Below, piece by piece: positions 36,290-44,731 of a stretch of DNA of 64,000 nt. Position 1 is the stretch's first letter. Every line of letters starts with the position of its first letter. The stretch comes from JAGQYH01 sp041393015. Lineage in GTDB: Bacteria > Bacteroidota > Bacteroidia > Chitinophagales > JADIYW01. The DNA lies in NCBI GenBank assembly GCA_041393015.1, contig JAWKKV010000013.1, forward strand, positions 1 to 64,000, given 5' to 3'. Below the pieces are notes generated by a model. The model ran no database searches, had not been told where the DNA came from, and worked only from the letters and a program-made list of their open reading frames with translations. Made by a program: the position numbers and the translations under genes.

Positions 36290-37450
36290 ATGATTGAAGG
36301 CTTTTTTCCAAGAACAATTTTTAATGAAGAACACGAATTATTTAGAGCATCAGTAAAAGATCTTTTGCAAAAAGAACTAATGCCTCATGTAGACGAATGG
36401 GAGAAAAACCAAATGGTGTCTAGAGCATCTTGGAGAACCTTAGGCGAAAATGGTTTTCTAAGTATGCAAGTAGCGGAAGAATATGGTGGAATGGGGATTG
36501 AAGATTATCGCTACAATGCCATTTTTAATGAAGAATTAGGCTATACCGGTTGTGCGAGTATTGCGATTGGTTATTCTTTGCATTCTGATATTGTAACGCC
36601 ATACATAGAGCATTATGGGAGCGAAGCGACCAAGCAAAAGTATTTACCTAAAATGGTGAGTGGCGAATACATAGGCTCGATAGCCATGACAGAACCGGGC
36701 GCAGGTAGTGACTTGCAAAATATCAAAACTTCTGCGGTAGATATGGGCGATCATTATTTGGTGAATGGCTCCAAAACATTTATTACTAATGGCTACTTGA
36801 GTAATGTTTGTGTGGTAGCCGTAAAAACGGATCCATCTCAAGGCGCGAAAGGAACTAGTTTGTTGGTGATTGATGACACCATGGAAGGTTTTACCAAAGG
36901 AAAGCCATTCCATAAAGTGGGTTTGCATGCACAAGATACTTGCGAATTGTTTTTCGAAGATGTAAAAGTGCCAAAGGAAAATTTGTTGGGGGAAACCGGA
37001 AGAGGTTTTGCTTATATGATGACGGAATTAGCTCAAGAGCGTTTGTTAGTCGGTTGGGCCGGATTAGCCTTAGCAGAAAGAAATTTAGCCGACACCATTA
37101 CCTATATTAAAGAAAGAAAAGCGTTTGGTAAACCGATAGCCGCTTTTCAAAATACGAAGTTTAAGATAGCAGAATTAGTATCTGAAGTTCAAATAGCAAG
37201 AGTATATGCTGATAGATGCTTGGAATTACATTGCACCAAAGAATTAGATGGCGCGATGGCTTCTATGATGAAGTATAAACTAACCGATCTTCAATTTAAA
37301 GTAGCAGACGAATGCTTACAGCTGCACGGCGGTTATGGTTATATCTGGGAATATCAAGCCGCTAGAGCTTTTGCGGACTCTAGAGTGCAAAAGATTTATG
37401 CCGGCACCAATGAGATCATGAAAGAAGTGGTGAGTAGGAAGTTTTTGTAG
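36290..37450 (+). CDS. Acyl-CoA dehydrogenase
   Basis: 386 residues, full-length three-domain flavoenzyme. The N-terminal helical domain leads to YGGMGIEDYRYNAI; IAMTEPGAGSDLQNIKT is the FAD/acyl-CoA middle domain. The C-terminal domain has AFGKPIAAFQNTKFKIAEL and LHGGYGYIWEYQAARAFADSRVQKI, ending AGTNEIMKEVVSRKFL. It oxidises an acyl-CoA to the trans-2-enoyl-CoA and passes electrons to ETF. Chain-length preference is not readable. It is transcribed alone. Confidence 0.93.
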   Translation: MIEGFFPRTIFNEEHELFRASVKDLLQKELMPHVDEWEKNQMVSRASWRTLGENGFLSMQVAEEYGGMGIEDYRYNAIFNEELGYTGCASIAIGYSLHSDIVTPYIEHYGSEATKQKYLPKMVSGEYIGSIAMTEPGAGSDLQNIKTSAVDMGDHYLVNGSKTFITNGYLSNVCVVAVKTDPSQGAKGTSLLVIDDTMEGFTKGKPFHKVGLHAQDTCELFFEDVKVPKENLLGETGRGFAYMMTELAQERLLVGWAGLALAERNLADTITYIKERKAFGKPIAAFQNTKFKIAELVSEVQIARVYADRCLELHCTKELDGAMASMMKYKLTDLQFKVADECLQLHGGYGYIWEYQAARAFADSRVQKIYAGTNEIMKEVVSRKFL

Positions 37451-37768
37451 GTTGCGGAATTTTGGATGTTCCACCTACGCTAAAGCTTCGGCGGATGATG
37501 TCGGAAATTCGGTGGTTTGGATTCCTCGCTCGCATCTTGCGAGTGTGTTGAGTTTTGCATCTTGCGAAGATATTTCTAGTGCAAATTAATGCTAAAATAG
37601 GAGTTGGCTAAAACTCTATTTACGGTATTAAAGTGATGGCGATAAATATAGTTGCTCATTCGCGGGACGTGAGCGATTAGCAGTCGATTTTAACAAGTGT
37701 AATTGTCTAATTATTAGTTATTTCAATTAACTCATAGCGAAAATCTTAAGATGCACCAATTTCGTTTG
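37451..37768. other. Gene-free spacer with several small hairpins
   Basis: No gene is supported. It holds GCTAAAGCTTCGGC (about 37478), a hairpin CTCGC-ATCTT-GCGAG (37529-37543) and ATCTT-GCG-AAGAT (37559-37571). None has a T-run. Confidence 0.5.
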
Positions 37769-38433
37769 TTAAAATTCTTTGACTCGTTCAAGGTCCATCT
37801 CAAACTTCACTTTTCGATATAGTTGATACAAATCTTGAATCATGATTCTATAGATCAGATATTAGCCTTCAAAATCTTTCAGAGCTGTTTATTCCGAAGA
37901 CTACTTATTGTACAAGTTTTTTTATATTTTCTCTAAGTATTTGTCTCTCGTTTTAAAATCCTTCATTTTAAGCGGAAGGACGTAACTGTTATCTCATTAA
38001 TGTCAGTTTTTGCAGAAAAAATGCCTTGAAAATGATACATAATGTGTACAATATCTCGTTTTATTTGTTCATTTCATTGTCTTCCTTCCATTCTCACCTT
38101 CAAGAAATCAGTTTGAATAACTTTTCTAGTTTATAAAGGTCTCACATATAATTTCTTGAATTCGTCTTCTGCTCCTTGTAGTCATGTGTTGCATGAAGCA
38201 TTTCAGGTACAGTTGCAAAATTTGAAATTTCATGTTCGAGGAATTTTGAGTAATTCAATGTTTGGTTTTAGGATTTTACTAAAGCAGGCATCGAATCCCT
38301 TATTTATTATGTTGCTATTGTCAAAATCATTATGAGATTCTTCATAGTATAGTTCTGATTCGTTGAATTGCTATTCAATTTTTGATTCAATCGATGCTTT
38401 AATTTGTATAATTGAAGTATATAATTGTAGAGC
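37769..38433 (-). pseudogene. Heavily decayed protein-coding gene of unknown family
   Basis: On the minus strand, long protein-like stretches can be read only by crossing stops and shifting frame. From 38433: LYTSIIQIKASIESKIE, stop, QFNESELYYEESHNDFDN, FDACFSKILKPN, shift, then EHEISNFATVPEMLHATHDY, shift, DEFKKLYVRPL, stop, TRKVIQTDFLKVRMEGRQ, stop, NEQIKRDIVHIMYHFQGIFS, shift, LPLKMKDFKTRDKYLEKI, three stops, TALKDFEG, stop, and MIQDLYQLYRKVKFEMDLER to the final TAA at 37769. I count about seven in-frame stops and three frameshifts over about 220 codons. Composition is charged and helical, unlike random sequence. I do not recognise the family; a mobile-element or accessory origin is possible. 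Confidence 0.65.
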
Positions 38434-38550
38434 CTAATAAGTTTTAAATTATGATAATAAGTACATATTGAACAAGTCTTATATCTTTATTTACACAAAG
38501 TTTCAAGGCTAAAATAATGAAACTATTGGATGGTTAATCTATTAAATGTT

Positions 38551-38567
38551 ATAAGTTGTCAACTTAT
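38551..38567. promoter_or_regulatory. 17-bp palindrome ATAAGTTG-T-CAACTTAT
   Basis: A perfect 8-bp inverted repeat around one base. It resembles an operator for a dimeric regulator and sits about 120 bp upstream of the decayed gene's apparent start. No T-run follows on either strand. Confidence 0.35.
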
Positions 38568-38577
38568 GGACACAAAA

Positions 38578-38681
38578 CATTCTAAAATCGTTAATCAAGT
38601 GGGAGTCAAAAAAAGTATAAATAATCTAATTAACGAATGTCGATTAACGAACGCAGATTTTAGAATTTAATTTATAGAATG
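38578..38681. repeat. Nested imperfect inverted repeat (about 100 bp)
   Basis: Left arm CATTCTAAAATCGTTAATC (38578-38596). The right side holds GATTAACG (38642-38649), GATTTTAGAAT (38656-38666) and TAGAATG (38675-38681), its reverse complement with a short insertion. Possibly a small non-autonomous element or remnant between the pseudogene and ilvE. Confidence 0.5.
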
Positions 38682-38725
38682 TAAACCTCTTACATTACTT
38701 ACTATACTTACGTCTCTTACTCAAC

Positions 38726-39790
38726 TTAATCGACAAACTTCAGCCATCCATATCTATCTGCAATGGCATTAGATTTAATACCTTCTAATTCTTGCTTGAT
38801 ATGCTTTGAAATCACTGCTTTATCTAGATCTAATGTATAATCTTCGCCTCTAAATCCTAATCTATTGATATGCGTTACGGTTGCTGCTGTGCCGGTTCCG
38901 AACATTTCTTCTAACAGTCCATTCTTGTGCGCTTCAACAATTTCCTCAATCGCAATTTTTCTTTGCTCCACTTCGTAGCCTAAATCTTGTGCAATTTTTA
39001 TCACACTTTCTCTGGTAATACCTTCCAAGAAAGTTCCATCAATAGAAGGTGTAACTAATTTACCATCTACTACAAAAAAGACATTCATCGTTCCAATTTC
39101 TTCTACATACTTTTTCTCGCTGCCATCTAACCACAAAATATCTTTGTAGCCTTGCTTTCTTGCCAATTCAACAGGATATAATGTTCTACCGTAATTGCCG
39201 GCAGTTTTGGCATAACCAACGCCACCTTTTACCGCTCTAGCATATTCTTCAGAAACCATAACAGAAACGGGCTCAGAGTAATAAGGTCCAACAGGTCCAA
39301 CCATCAACAAAAACATATATCTATCTGAAGTTTTAACCCCAATGTACGGTTCGTTCGCAAACATTAATGGTCGGATGTATAAAGAAGAATCTGGCTTATT
39401 AGGAATCCAAGCAATATCCAATTTGATCAATTCCAATAATCCATCCATAAACAAATCAACTGGCACTTCCGGCATCGACATTCTAAGGGCCGATTTATTG
39501 AAACGAGCAATGTTTTTATCGGGTCTAAATAAGGCAATTCTACCATCGGCAGTTCTATGCGCTTTCATGCCTTCAAAAATAGCTTGTCCATAGTGCAAAG
39601 CAGAGGTTGCCGGACTTAATGGTATCGGTCCATAAGGCATAATTTTAGCGGTTTGCCATTGTCCATCAAAGTATTCTGCTACCAACATGTGATCAGAAAA
39701 TGTTCTTCCAAAAGGTATATTATCAAAGTCTACCGCATCAATTTTTGATTGCTTACACTTTTCTATTTCTAAAAGCTTTGTTGCTAACAT
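38726..39790 (-). CDS. ilvE: Branched-chain amino acid aminotransferase
   Basis: 354 residues, class IV PLP aminotransferase of the longer eukaryote-like BCAT type. It interconverts Val/Leu/Ile and their 2-oxo acids. FGRTFSDHMLVAEY, HYGQAIFEGMKAHR and RFNKSALRMSMP lie at the N-terminus, with the PLP lysine in GVGYAKTAGNYGRTL. EEIGTMNVFFVVDGK, LEGITRESVI and GTGTAATVTHINR follow. A -7 box TATCTTTG on the minus strand (39837-39844) gives a leader of about 40 nt. Confidence 0.95.
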   Translation of the reverse strand: MLATKLLEIEKCKQSKIDAVDFDNIPFGRTFSDHMLVAEYFDGQWQTAKIMPYGPIPLSPATSALHYGQAIFEGMKAHRTADGRIALFRPDKNIARFNKSALRMSMPEVPVDLFMDGLLELIKLDIAWIPNKPDSSLYIRPLMFANEPYIGVKTSDRYMFLLMVGPVGPYYSEPVSVMVSEEYARAVKGGVGYAKTAGNYGRTLYPVELARKQGYKDILWLDGSEKKYVEEIGTMNVFFVVDGKLVTPSIDGTFLEGITRESVIKIAQDLGYEVEQRKIAIEEIVEAHKNGLLEEMFGTGTAATVTHINRLGFRGEDYTLDLDKAVISKHIKQELEGIKSNAIADRYGWLKFVD

Positions 39791-39819
39791 TTGAAGTTGT
39801 TTTTAAGTGATTATATTTG
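39790..39819 (+). promoter_or_regulatory. Promoter TTTG-N18-TATATTTG for the 150-residue gene
   Basis: TTTG (39790-39793) and TATATTTG (39812-39819) are 18 nt apart, one base off the commonest spacing. Predicted start near 39826 and 48 nt of leader before the ATG at 39874. It begins on the ilvE start codon and overlaps the region used by the divergent ilvE promoter. Confidence 0.6.
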
Positions 39820-39873
39820 GGCTATATATCCGTCGGCAAAGATACGTATTAAAAAAAAGAAAAAGGAAGGAGC

Positions 39874-40326
39874 ATGTTCATTAATCAAAAAAAAGTATAT
39901 CAATTAGATGTGTCTAAAAAGGAGGATGAGTTGGTGTCGAGCTCAAAAAGTAAAGCTACTACATTAACTACTTTGGTTTTTTTAGATGAATTGGTATCGG
40001 GCAGCGAACAAGAAAAATTGTTATTAAAAATATTGGGAGCCGTTAATTTGAAGGAGGAGAATTATGTTTTTATTAGCAGAGCGGAATATGCTCACTTGAG
40101 TTTAATGCATTTTGATGCCCATTCATTTCCAAGCTTAAAGAATGTAATTGTATTTGGGTTAAAGTCGGATGATATTAGCCTAAACACCATTAGCAAGAAA
40201 TATTTTAACATGACGACCGGAGCTTACCATCTTTTATTTGCAGATGATCTAAGCACACTACAAAACCAAGCGGCATTAAAAGGTCAATTATGGAATAATT
40301 TGAAGGTGATGTTTGAGGTGAAGTAA
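39874..40326 (+). CDS. Conserved-looking protein of unknown function (150 residues)
   Basis: 150 residues, soluble, no signal peptide. The sequence has alternating strands and helices: TTLVFLDELVSGSEQEKLLLKIL, YVFISRAEY, FPSLKNVIVFGL, then NTISKKYFNMTTGAYHLLFADDLSTL, ending KGQLWNNLKVMFEVK. The layout loosely recalls uracil-DNA-glycosylase-like small alpha/beta proteins such as HolD, but this is only a guess. Unusually for the phylum a purine-rich GGAAGGAG lies directly before the ATG. It has its own promoter and is followed by a repeat-rich spacer. Confidence 0.6.
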   Translation: MFINQKKVYQLDVSKKEDELVSSSKSKATTLTTLVFLDELVSGSEQEKLLLKILGAVNLKEENYVFISRAEYAHLSLMHFDAHSFPSLKNVIVFGLKSDDISLNTISKKYFNMTTGAYHLLFADDLSTLQNQAALKGQLWNNLKVMFEVK

Positions 40327-40397
40327 GTTTGGTGAGTAGAAAGTTTAGTAAGTAATGTAAGTGAATTAAGTATTCTAGGAAATGTGGAATAGTCTAA

Positions 40398-40554
40398 AGA
40401 TTCAAGACTCAAGACTCAAACGCAAGATTCAAGTGAAAAATTTGCGAAGCAAATTTTGTAATAAGTAAAATAATTTGTCCCCAACCAAACAACCAAACAA
40501 CCAAACAACCAAACAACCAAATAACCAAACAACCAGACAACCAAACAACCAAAA
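40398..40554. repeat. Repeat-rich spacer: AACCAAAC tandem array, CAAGACT repeats and a hairpin
   Basis: Nine 8-bp units of AACCAAAC fill 40483-40554 (units 5, 7 and 9 each vary by one base). Just upstream are GATTCAAGACTCAAGACTCAA-like repeats (40398-40432) and a hairpin AAATTTGC-GAA-GCAAATTT (40438-40456). Behind the array follow CAGCACATTTGCACATC repeats up to rdgB. Related CAAG-type repeats occur at 43448-43510. Confidence 0.85.
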
Positions 40555-40598
40555 ATTCATCAGCACATTTGCACATCAAAAAATCAGCACATCAAACC

Positions 40599-41186
40599 AT
40601 GGAACTAATATTTGCTACCAGTAATCAAAATAAAGTAAAGGAATTCAGGAATGCATTAGCCGGAAAGTACGAGGTAAAAACCTTGGCGGAAATTGGATTC
40701 AATGATGAATTACCGGAAGAGCAAGATACCATTGAAGGCAACTCGTTGCAAAAGACGCAAACTTTGTATAATTTATTGCAAAAAGATTGTTTCGGAGAAG
40801 ATACAGGATTGGAAGTGGCGGCTCTAAATGGCGAGCCGGGTGTGTTGAGTGCCAGATATGCCGGAGAAGCAAAGGATAATGAAGCGAATATGGATTTGCT
40901 ATTAAAAAATTTGTTGGATAAAAAAGATAGAAGTGCACAATTTAAAACGGTTATTACGTTAATATTAAGTGGAAAGATATTTCAGTTTGAAGGCATTTTA
41001 AAAGGAAGTATTGGATTGGAGAAAAAGGGCAGTGGTGGTTTCGGTTATGATCCCATATTTGTGTTGGGAAATGGCAGCACTTTGGCAGAGCTGAGTTTAG
41101 AAGAAAAATCAGCCATTAGTCATAGAGGAAAGGCGGTTAGGAAATTGATGGATTTCCTTCAGAATGATTATATTTATAAAAATTAA
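40599..41186 (+). CDS. rdgB: RdgB/HAM1 non-canonical purine NTP pyrophosphatase
   Basis: 195 residues from the ATG at 40599; an upstream TTG lies inside the spacer repeats and is not used. It hydrolyses dITP/XTP to monophosphates, cleaning the nucleotide pool. Blocks: ELIFATSNQNKVKEF (P-loop-like start), FGEDTGLEVAALNGEPGVLSARYAG, KGSGGFGYDPIFV and SHRGKAVRKL. It is the first gene of a unit with an ECF sigma factor 21 bp downstream. Confidence 0.95.
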   Translation: MELIFATSNQNKVKEFRNALAGKYEVKTLAEIGFNDELPEEQDTIEGNSLQKTQTLYNLLQKDCFGEDTGLEVAALNGEPGVLSARYAGEAKDNEANMDLLLKNLLDKKDRSAQFKTVITLILSGKIFQFEGILKGSIGLEKKGSGGFGYDPIFVLGNGSTLAELSLEEKSAISHRGKAVRKLMDFLQNDYIYKN

Positions 41187-41207
41187 GAACAAGAGAATAA
41201 AACATTC

Positions 41208-41786
41208 ATGCAACGAATGAGTGAAAGAGATACTCTATATAAAGAATTGATAGCAGGTTGTTTAAAAAACAAACGAGATGCACAGAAAGGGCTTTATGAC
41301 TTAATGTCGCCCAAAATGTTCTCTATTTGTTTACGATATGCAGATGGCTATCAGACCGCAGAAGATTTGCTGCAAGAAGGATTTATTAAAGTATATAAAT
41401 ACATTAATAAGTATAGAGGAGATGGATCTTTTGAAGGTTGGATGAAAAGAATTTTTGTCAACACAGCTATTGAACATTATAGGAAGAAAGCCAGAATGTA
41501 TCCTATAGTAAATTTAGATTATGTTGATTATGATTTAAAAGTGGAACAAATTGCAGATACGCTTGAGTTACAGGATTTACAAAATTTAATTGGGAAGTTG
41601 TCCCCGGGGTATAGGACGGTTTTCAATTTGTATGTCGTGGAAGGATATTCTCACAGAGAAATAGGCGAAATGCTTTCAATTTCTGAAGGAACATCAAAAT
41701 CACAATTAGCAAGAGCAAGATATCTGTTACAAAAAATGATAATAGAGGCCGATCAGGTCGGAAAGCATGAAACATTGGCGAAATAA
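41208..41786 (+). CDS. ECF-type RNA polymerase sigma factor (second locus)
   Basis: 192 residues (a start at 41217 is also possible). Region 2: MFSICLRYADGYQTAEDLLQ, EGFIKVYKYINKYRGDGSFE, then WMKRIFVNTAIEHYRKK. Region 4: LSPGYRTVFNLYVVEGYSHREIGEMLSISEGT. It overlaps the next gene by 20 bp, so the two are co-translated. The gene order rdgB, sigma, TM-barrel protein suggests this sigma factor is controlled by the product at 41767. Confidence 0.93.
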   Translation: MQRMSERDTLYKELIAGCLKNKRDAQKGLYDLMSPKMFSICLRYADGYQTAEDLLQEGFIKVYKYINKYRGDGSFEGWMKRIFVNTAIEHYRKKARMYPIVNLDYVDYDLKVEQIADTLELQDLQNLIGKLSPGYRTVFNLYVVEGYSHREIGEMLSISEGTSKSQLARARYLLQKMIIEADQVGKHETLAK

Positions 41787-43446
41787 TTGGGAAAAATTCG
41801 TAGGTAGAAAATTGCAGGATGCAGAGACCTCGCCAGAGGGTCACGTGTGGGAGTTAATTGAACAACAGTTAAATGCCCAAGATGCAAACTCAACCAGTAA
41901 CACTTATAAAATAGCAGCAGCTTTAGCTTTATTGCTATTGATGGCTACTACCTCAATGTTTTTATTCAACTCGCCTAATGGTGAAATGGCCCAATTCAAT
42001 CCTCATTTAACTTTAACATCTCTTGAAACGCCAACTAATATTGTTTCTGTAGCGGTTCAACCGGAGAAAGCAGATATAAAAGAGGCTATCGCAACAGATT
42101 TACAAAAGAAAAGAAATACACCAACCATTACTGCCAGTCTTAATCCTATTGAAGCAATTCCGTCCAATGAAATAGACTATACTAATGGAAGATTAAATAA
42201 TCCCACTTTTAGTCCGATTTATAATCCTCAAGCTATTAAAGAATCTATTCAACCGGCTACGGAATATATTGCAGCGCATATTGAGAGTCAAAATAATTAC
42301 ATTTTAGGCAATCAAAATATCTCTATAGAAAATCATAGTTTGAATACTGTAAAACAAGAGATTTTTGGTTTGAATACAACCAATTTGATTAATATTTCGA
42401 ATGACTTCGTTCTTGAAAATGAAATTTTAATCAGCAATGCAAATTCACCTTCTATTTTGTTTACTCAGGAAATGGCTCATATCAATTCATTAAAAGGTTC
42501 AGTAGTTCCAATGGACAATTTTATGGACCTCAATAATGAGTTAGCTTATCATCCAATGGCTTTGATGTCAAAAGAGAATGTTGCAGAGGTTAACTTAACT
42601 AATGAGGAAATGATGCTAGAAGTAGTTGATCAAGAATCAAATTGGTTAGCCGAAGCCACACAAGAGTTTAATGAGTGGAAGGCATCGGTTGAGTCTACAA
42701 AAGCAGAAGAACAATTGAAAAGGGAAATGGATAAACAAATTGAAGAAGAGTTGATAGAAGAGGCTATTCTTGATGAAGACGATCCATTAACCAAACTTCA
42801 AAAGAAGCAAAAGGATTTGTACTATGCCAATAATATCAATAAAGGCTTTCATATTGGTTTAGTGACCGGCGTTCAAAATACTTGGGTAATTAAATCAAGT
42901 AGAAATTCAGAAGTGAATAGAGATGATGTTCAATACAAGTTTTCTCCGGGTTATCAAGTTGGGTTAAATTTTGGCTATGACATTACGAATCACTTTGGAT
43001 TAATGGCGGAAGTTAAATTCTCAGATGAAGGCACCAAATATTACAATCCAGCAAAAGATAGAACAGAGCATTTAGATTTGAAATACATTGAAATTCCAGT
43101 TTACGTTAAATTCAAGCATAGTAAGCCAACGGCGAAAATGAAGCCTATGGTTTTCAATTATTTAGCCGGTGTGAGTTTTAGCGATTTAAGAAGTGTTTCA
43201 ACAACCATCGATAATGAATTAGATCAACGATTTGCACAAGACTATAACACCAGTGAATGGGGATTGACTGCCGGTTTCGACTTTGATATTTACACCAATA
43301 GGAATCTATTTTGGACAGTAGGAACCAGAGCAAGCGTTAGTGGCTTATCAAAAAGCTTCCCTAAATTTAAAGGCGAAGAGGCCGGAACATTGAACTACAG
43401 CGTTGGTTTGTTTACTCGAATTAGCTTTAGAAAGCCAGGGAAGTAG
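41767..43446 (+). CDS. Fusion of anti-sigma-like membrane part and outer-membrane-barrel-like domain
   Basis: 559 residues. N-terminal cytoplasmic part about 1-45 (WEKFVGRKLQDAETSPEGHV and WELIEQQL, a motif seen in such proteins). One transmembrane helix lies at about 48-67. A long Asn/Thr/Ile-rich linker (about 70-300) and a charged helix with KAEEQLKREMDKQIEEELIE follow. About 355-559 is a porin-like barrel domain (GFHIGLVTGVQNTW, YQVGLNFGYDITNHFGLMAEV, FNYLAGVSFSDL, GLTAGFDFDIY, YSVGLFTRISF). One chain therefore seems to link cytoplasm, inner membrane and outer membrane. At the first ECF locus these parts are two genes. Confidence 0.75.
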   Translation: MKHWRNNWEKFVGRKLQDAETSPEGHVWELIEQQLNAQDANSTSNTYKIAAALALLLLMATTSMFLFNSPNGEMAQFNPHLTLTSLETPTNIVSVAVQPEKADIKEAIATDLQKKRNTPTITASLNPIEAIPSNEIDYTNGRLNNPTFSPIYNPQAIKESIQPATEYIAAHIESQNNYILGNQNISIENHSLNTVKQEIFGLNTTNLINISNDFVLENEILISNANSPSILFTQEMAHINSLKGSVVPMDNFMDLNNELAYHPMALMSKENVAEVNLTNEEMMLEVVDQESNWLAEATQEFNEWKASVESTKAEEQLKREMDKQIEEELIEEAILDEDDPLTKLQKKQKDLYYANNINKGFHIGLVTGVQNTWVIKSSRNSEVNRDDVQYKFSPGYQVGLNFGYDITNHFGLMAEVKFSDEGTKYYNPAKDRTEHLDLKYIEIPVYVKFKHSKPTAKMKPMVFNYLAGVSFSDLRSVSTTIDNELDQRFAQDYNTSEWGLTAGFDFDIYTNRNLFWTVGTRASVSGLSKSFPKFKGEEAGTLNYSVGLFTRISFRKPGK

Positions 43447-43648
43447 AAAGTTTAAGATTCAAGATTCAAACTCAAGCTCAAACACAAGATCAAATTCAAA
43501 TTCAAGATATAATCTTGCGAGTGCAGGACCAGTATCAAGACTAGAATTCAATATATAAAAATTTTATTCTCCCTTTCTAATTCTAAACTCTCTATCAAAT
43601 TAATTACTTTGTGTCCTTTGTGAAACAATCTTAGTGTCCCTTGTGCTT

Positions 43649-43661
43649 GCCTGCAGCAGGC
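43649..43661. repeat. Palindrome GCCTGC-A-GCAGGC in a composite repeat
   Basis: A perfect 6-bp inverted repeat, preceded by TTTGTGTCCTTTGTGAAAC and GTGTCCCTTGTGC (43606-43646). The order is the reverse complement of the palindrome-plus-GCACA unit at 35525, pointing to one composite repeat family. Confidence 0.55.
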
Positions 43662-43681
43662 AGGGTTTAAATAATCAACTA

Positions 43682-44494
43682 ATGTCAAACAACAAAAGAG
43701 TATTTATTACCGGTGGAGCTTCGGGCTTAGGAAAAGCTTTGGCCTTAAAATATGCCAAGGAAGGCTATCGAGTTTGTATTGGCGATATCAATGAATCGGA
43801 TGGAAAGACCGTCGCCAGCGAGTTAGCTAAAACCTATTCAAGTGAAGTTATTTTTAAACATTGCGACGTTACTTCTGAAGCATCGATACAAAAAGTTGCC
43901 GATGATTTGATGAGCGAATGGAATGGAGTAGATGTGGTGATTAATAATGCCGGAGTGGCTACTTCAGCACCTATTGATAAAGGATCAATGGAAGATTGGG
44001 AATGGGTGATTAATATCAATCTTTTAGGCGTGGTTCGAGGTTGTAAAATTTTTACACCAATGTTTAAACAACAAGGTAATGGCTATTTTATCAATATTGC
44101 TTCTATGGCTGGCATTATTCATTTGCCATTTATGAGCAGTTATAACGCTACAAAATCAGCTGTGGTGGCCTTATCTGAAACCTTGAAAATGGAATTGGTG
44201 GATGATAATATAGGAGTTACTGTGGTCTGTCCATCTTTTTTTAAAACTAATTTAGACGCTTCTATGCGGTCTAGTGAACAAATGAAAAAGACGGTTAGAA
44301 AGTTGTTTGAAAAGTCGCCTATAAGTGCAGAAGATGTAGCAAAGATGATTTATGATGGTCATCAGAAAGGAGATTTCTATGTCATCACCCATAAAAAAGG
44401 AAGAACAGCATTTTGGATGAAGAAGCTGTTACCCACTAAAATATTTCATCAAAATCTATATAAAGAAACTAAACCGTTTAGGAAAAAGAAATAG
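43682..44494 (+). CDS. Short-chain dehydrogenase/reductase
   Basis: 270 residues from the ATG at 43682; an upstream GTG frame runs through the palindromic repeat and is not believed. NAD(P)-binding VFITGGASGLGKALALKYAK, then NNAGVATSAPIDKG, catalytic Ser in INIASMAG and YNATKSAVVALS (YxxxK intact). The C-terminus ends in a basic stretch KKGRTAFWMKKLLPTK. Probably acts on an acyl or sterol-like alcohol/ketone; substrate unknown. The stop is followed at once by the inverted-repeat element. Confidence 0.88.
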   Translation: MSNNKRVFITGGASGLGKALALKYAKEGYRVCIGDINESDGKTVASELAKTYSSEVIFKHCDVTSEASIQKVADDLMSEWNGVDVVINNAGVATSAPIDKGSMEDWEWVININLLGVVRGCKIFTPMFKQQGNGYFINIASMAGIIHLPFMSSYNATKSAVVALSETLKMELVDDNIGVTVVCPSFFKTNLDASMRSSEQMKKTVRKLFEKSPISAEDVAKMIYDGHQKGDFYVITHKKGRTAFWMKKLLPTKIFHQNLYKETKPFRKKK

Positions 44495-44712
44495 GACACA
44501 GATTTCACGAATTATTCAGATAGTGTAATAGATTTAGGTATTCTTTTTAATTTAGTTTTGGATTTCTTTGATTTTGGTGGTGCTTATGCGTCCAATTTTG
44601 TGTGATAATTATATAAAAGTGGGAAACTAAAAAGAAATTAATTTCATGCATTCTTTTACTGATAATTGGTGATAAATCTAAAGTAATTTATAAAATCAGT
44701 GAAATCTGTGTC
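44495..44712. repeat. 218-bp element with perfect 14-bp terminal inverted repeats
   Basis: GACACAGATTTCAC (44495-44508) at the left end and its exact reverse complement GTGAAATCTGTGTC (44699-44712) at the right end bound a non-coding AT-rich segment. It starts directly behind an SDR stop and ends 19 bp before the next start. Size and ends match the element at 49133-49357, so a non-autonomous, MITE-like repeat is likely. Confidence 0.6.
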
Positions 44713-44731
44713 AAAAAATCAAGAGAAAATA

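Noticed and set aside
37451..37600. Possible tRNA or CRISPR signal suggested by several short inverted repeats.
   Set aside because: No cloverleaf, no CCA-type end and no regularly spaced repeats; only isolated hairpins.
40483..40554. CRISPR array.
   Set aside because: Units are 8 bp and contiguous without spacers; a simple microsatellite.
43634..43681. Upstream GTG start of the SDR at 43682.
   Set aside because: The extension translates a palindromic repeat; the SDR fold begins at the ATG.
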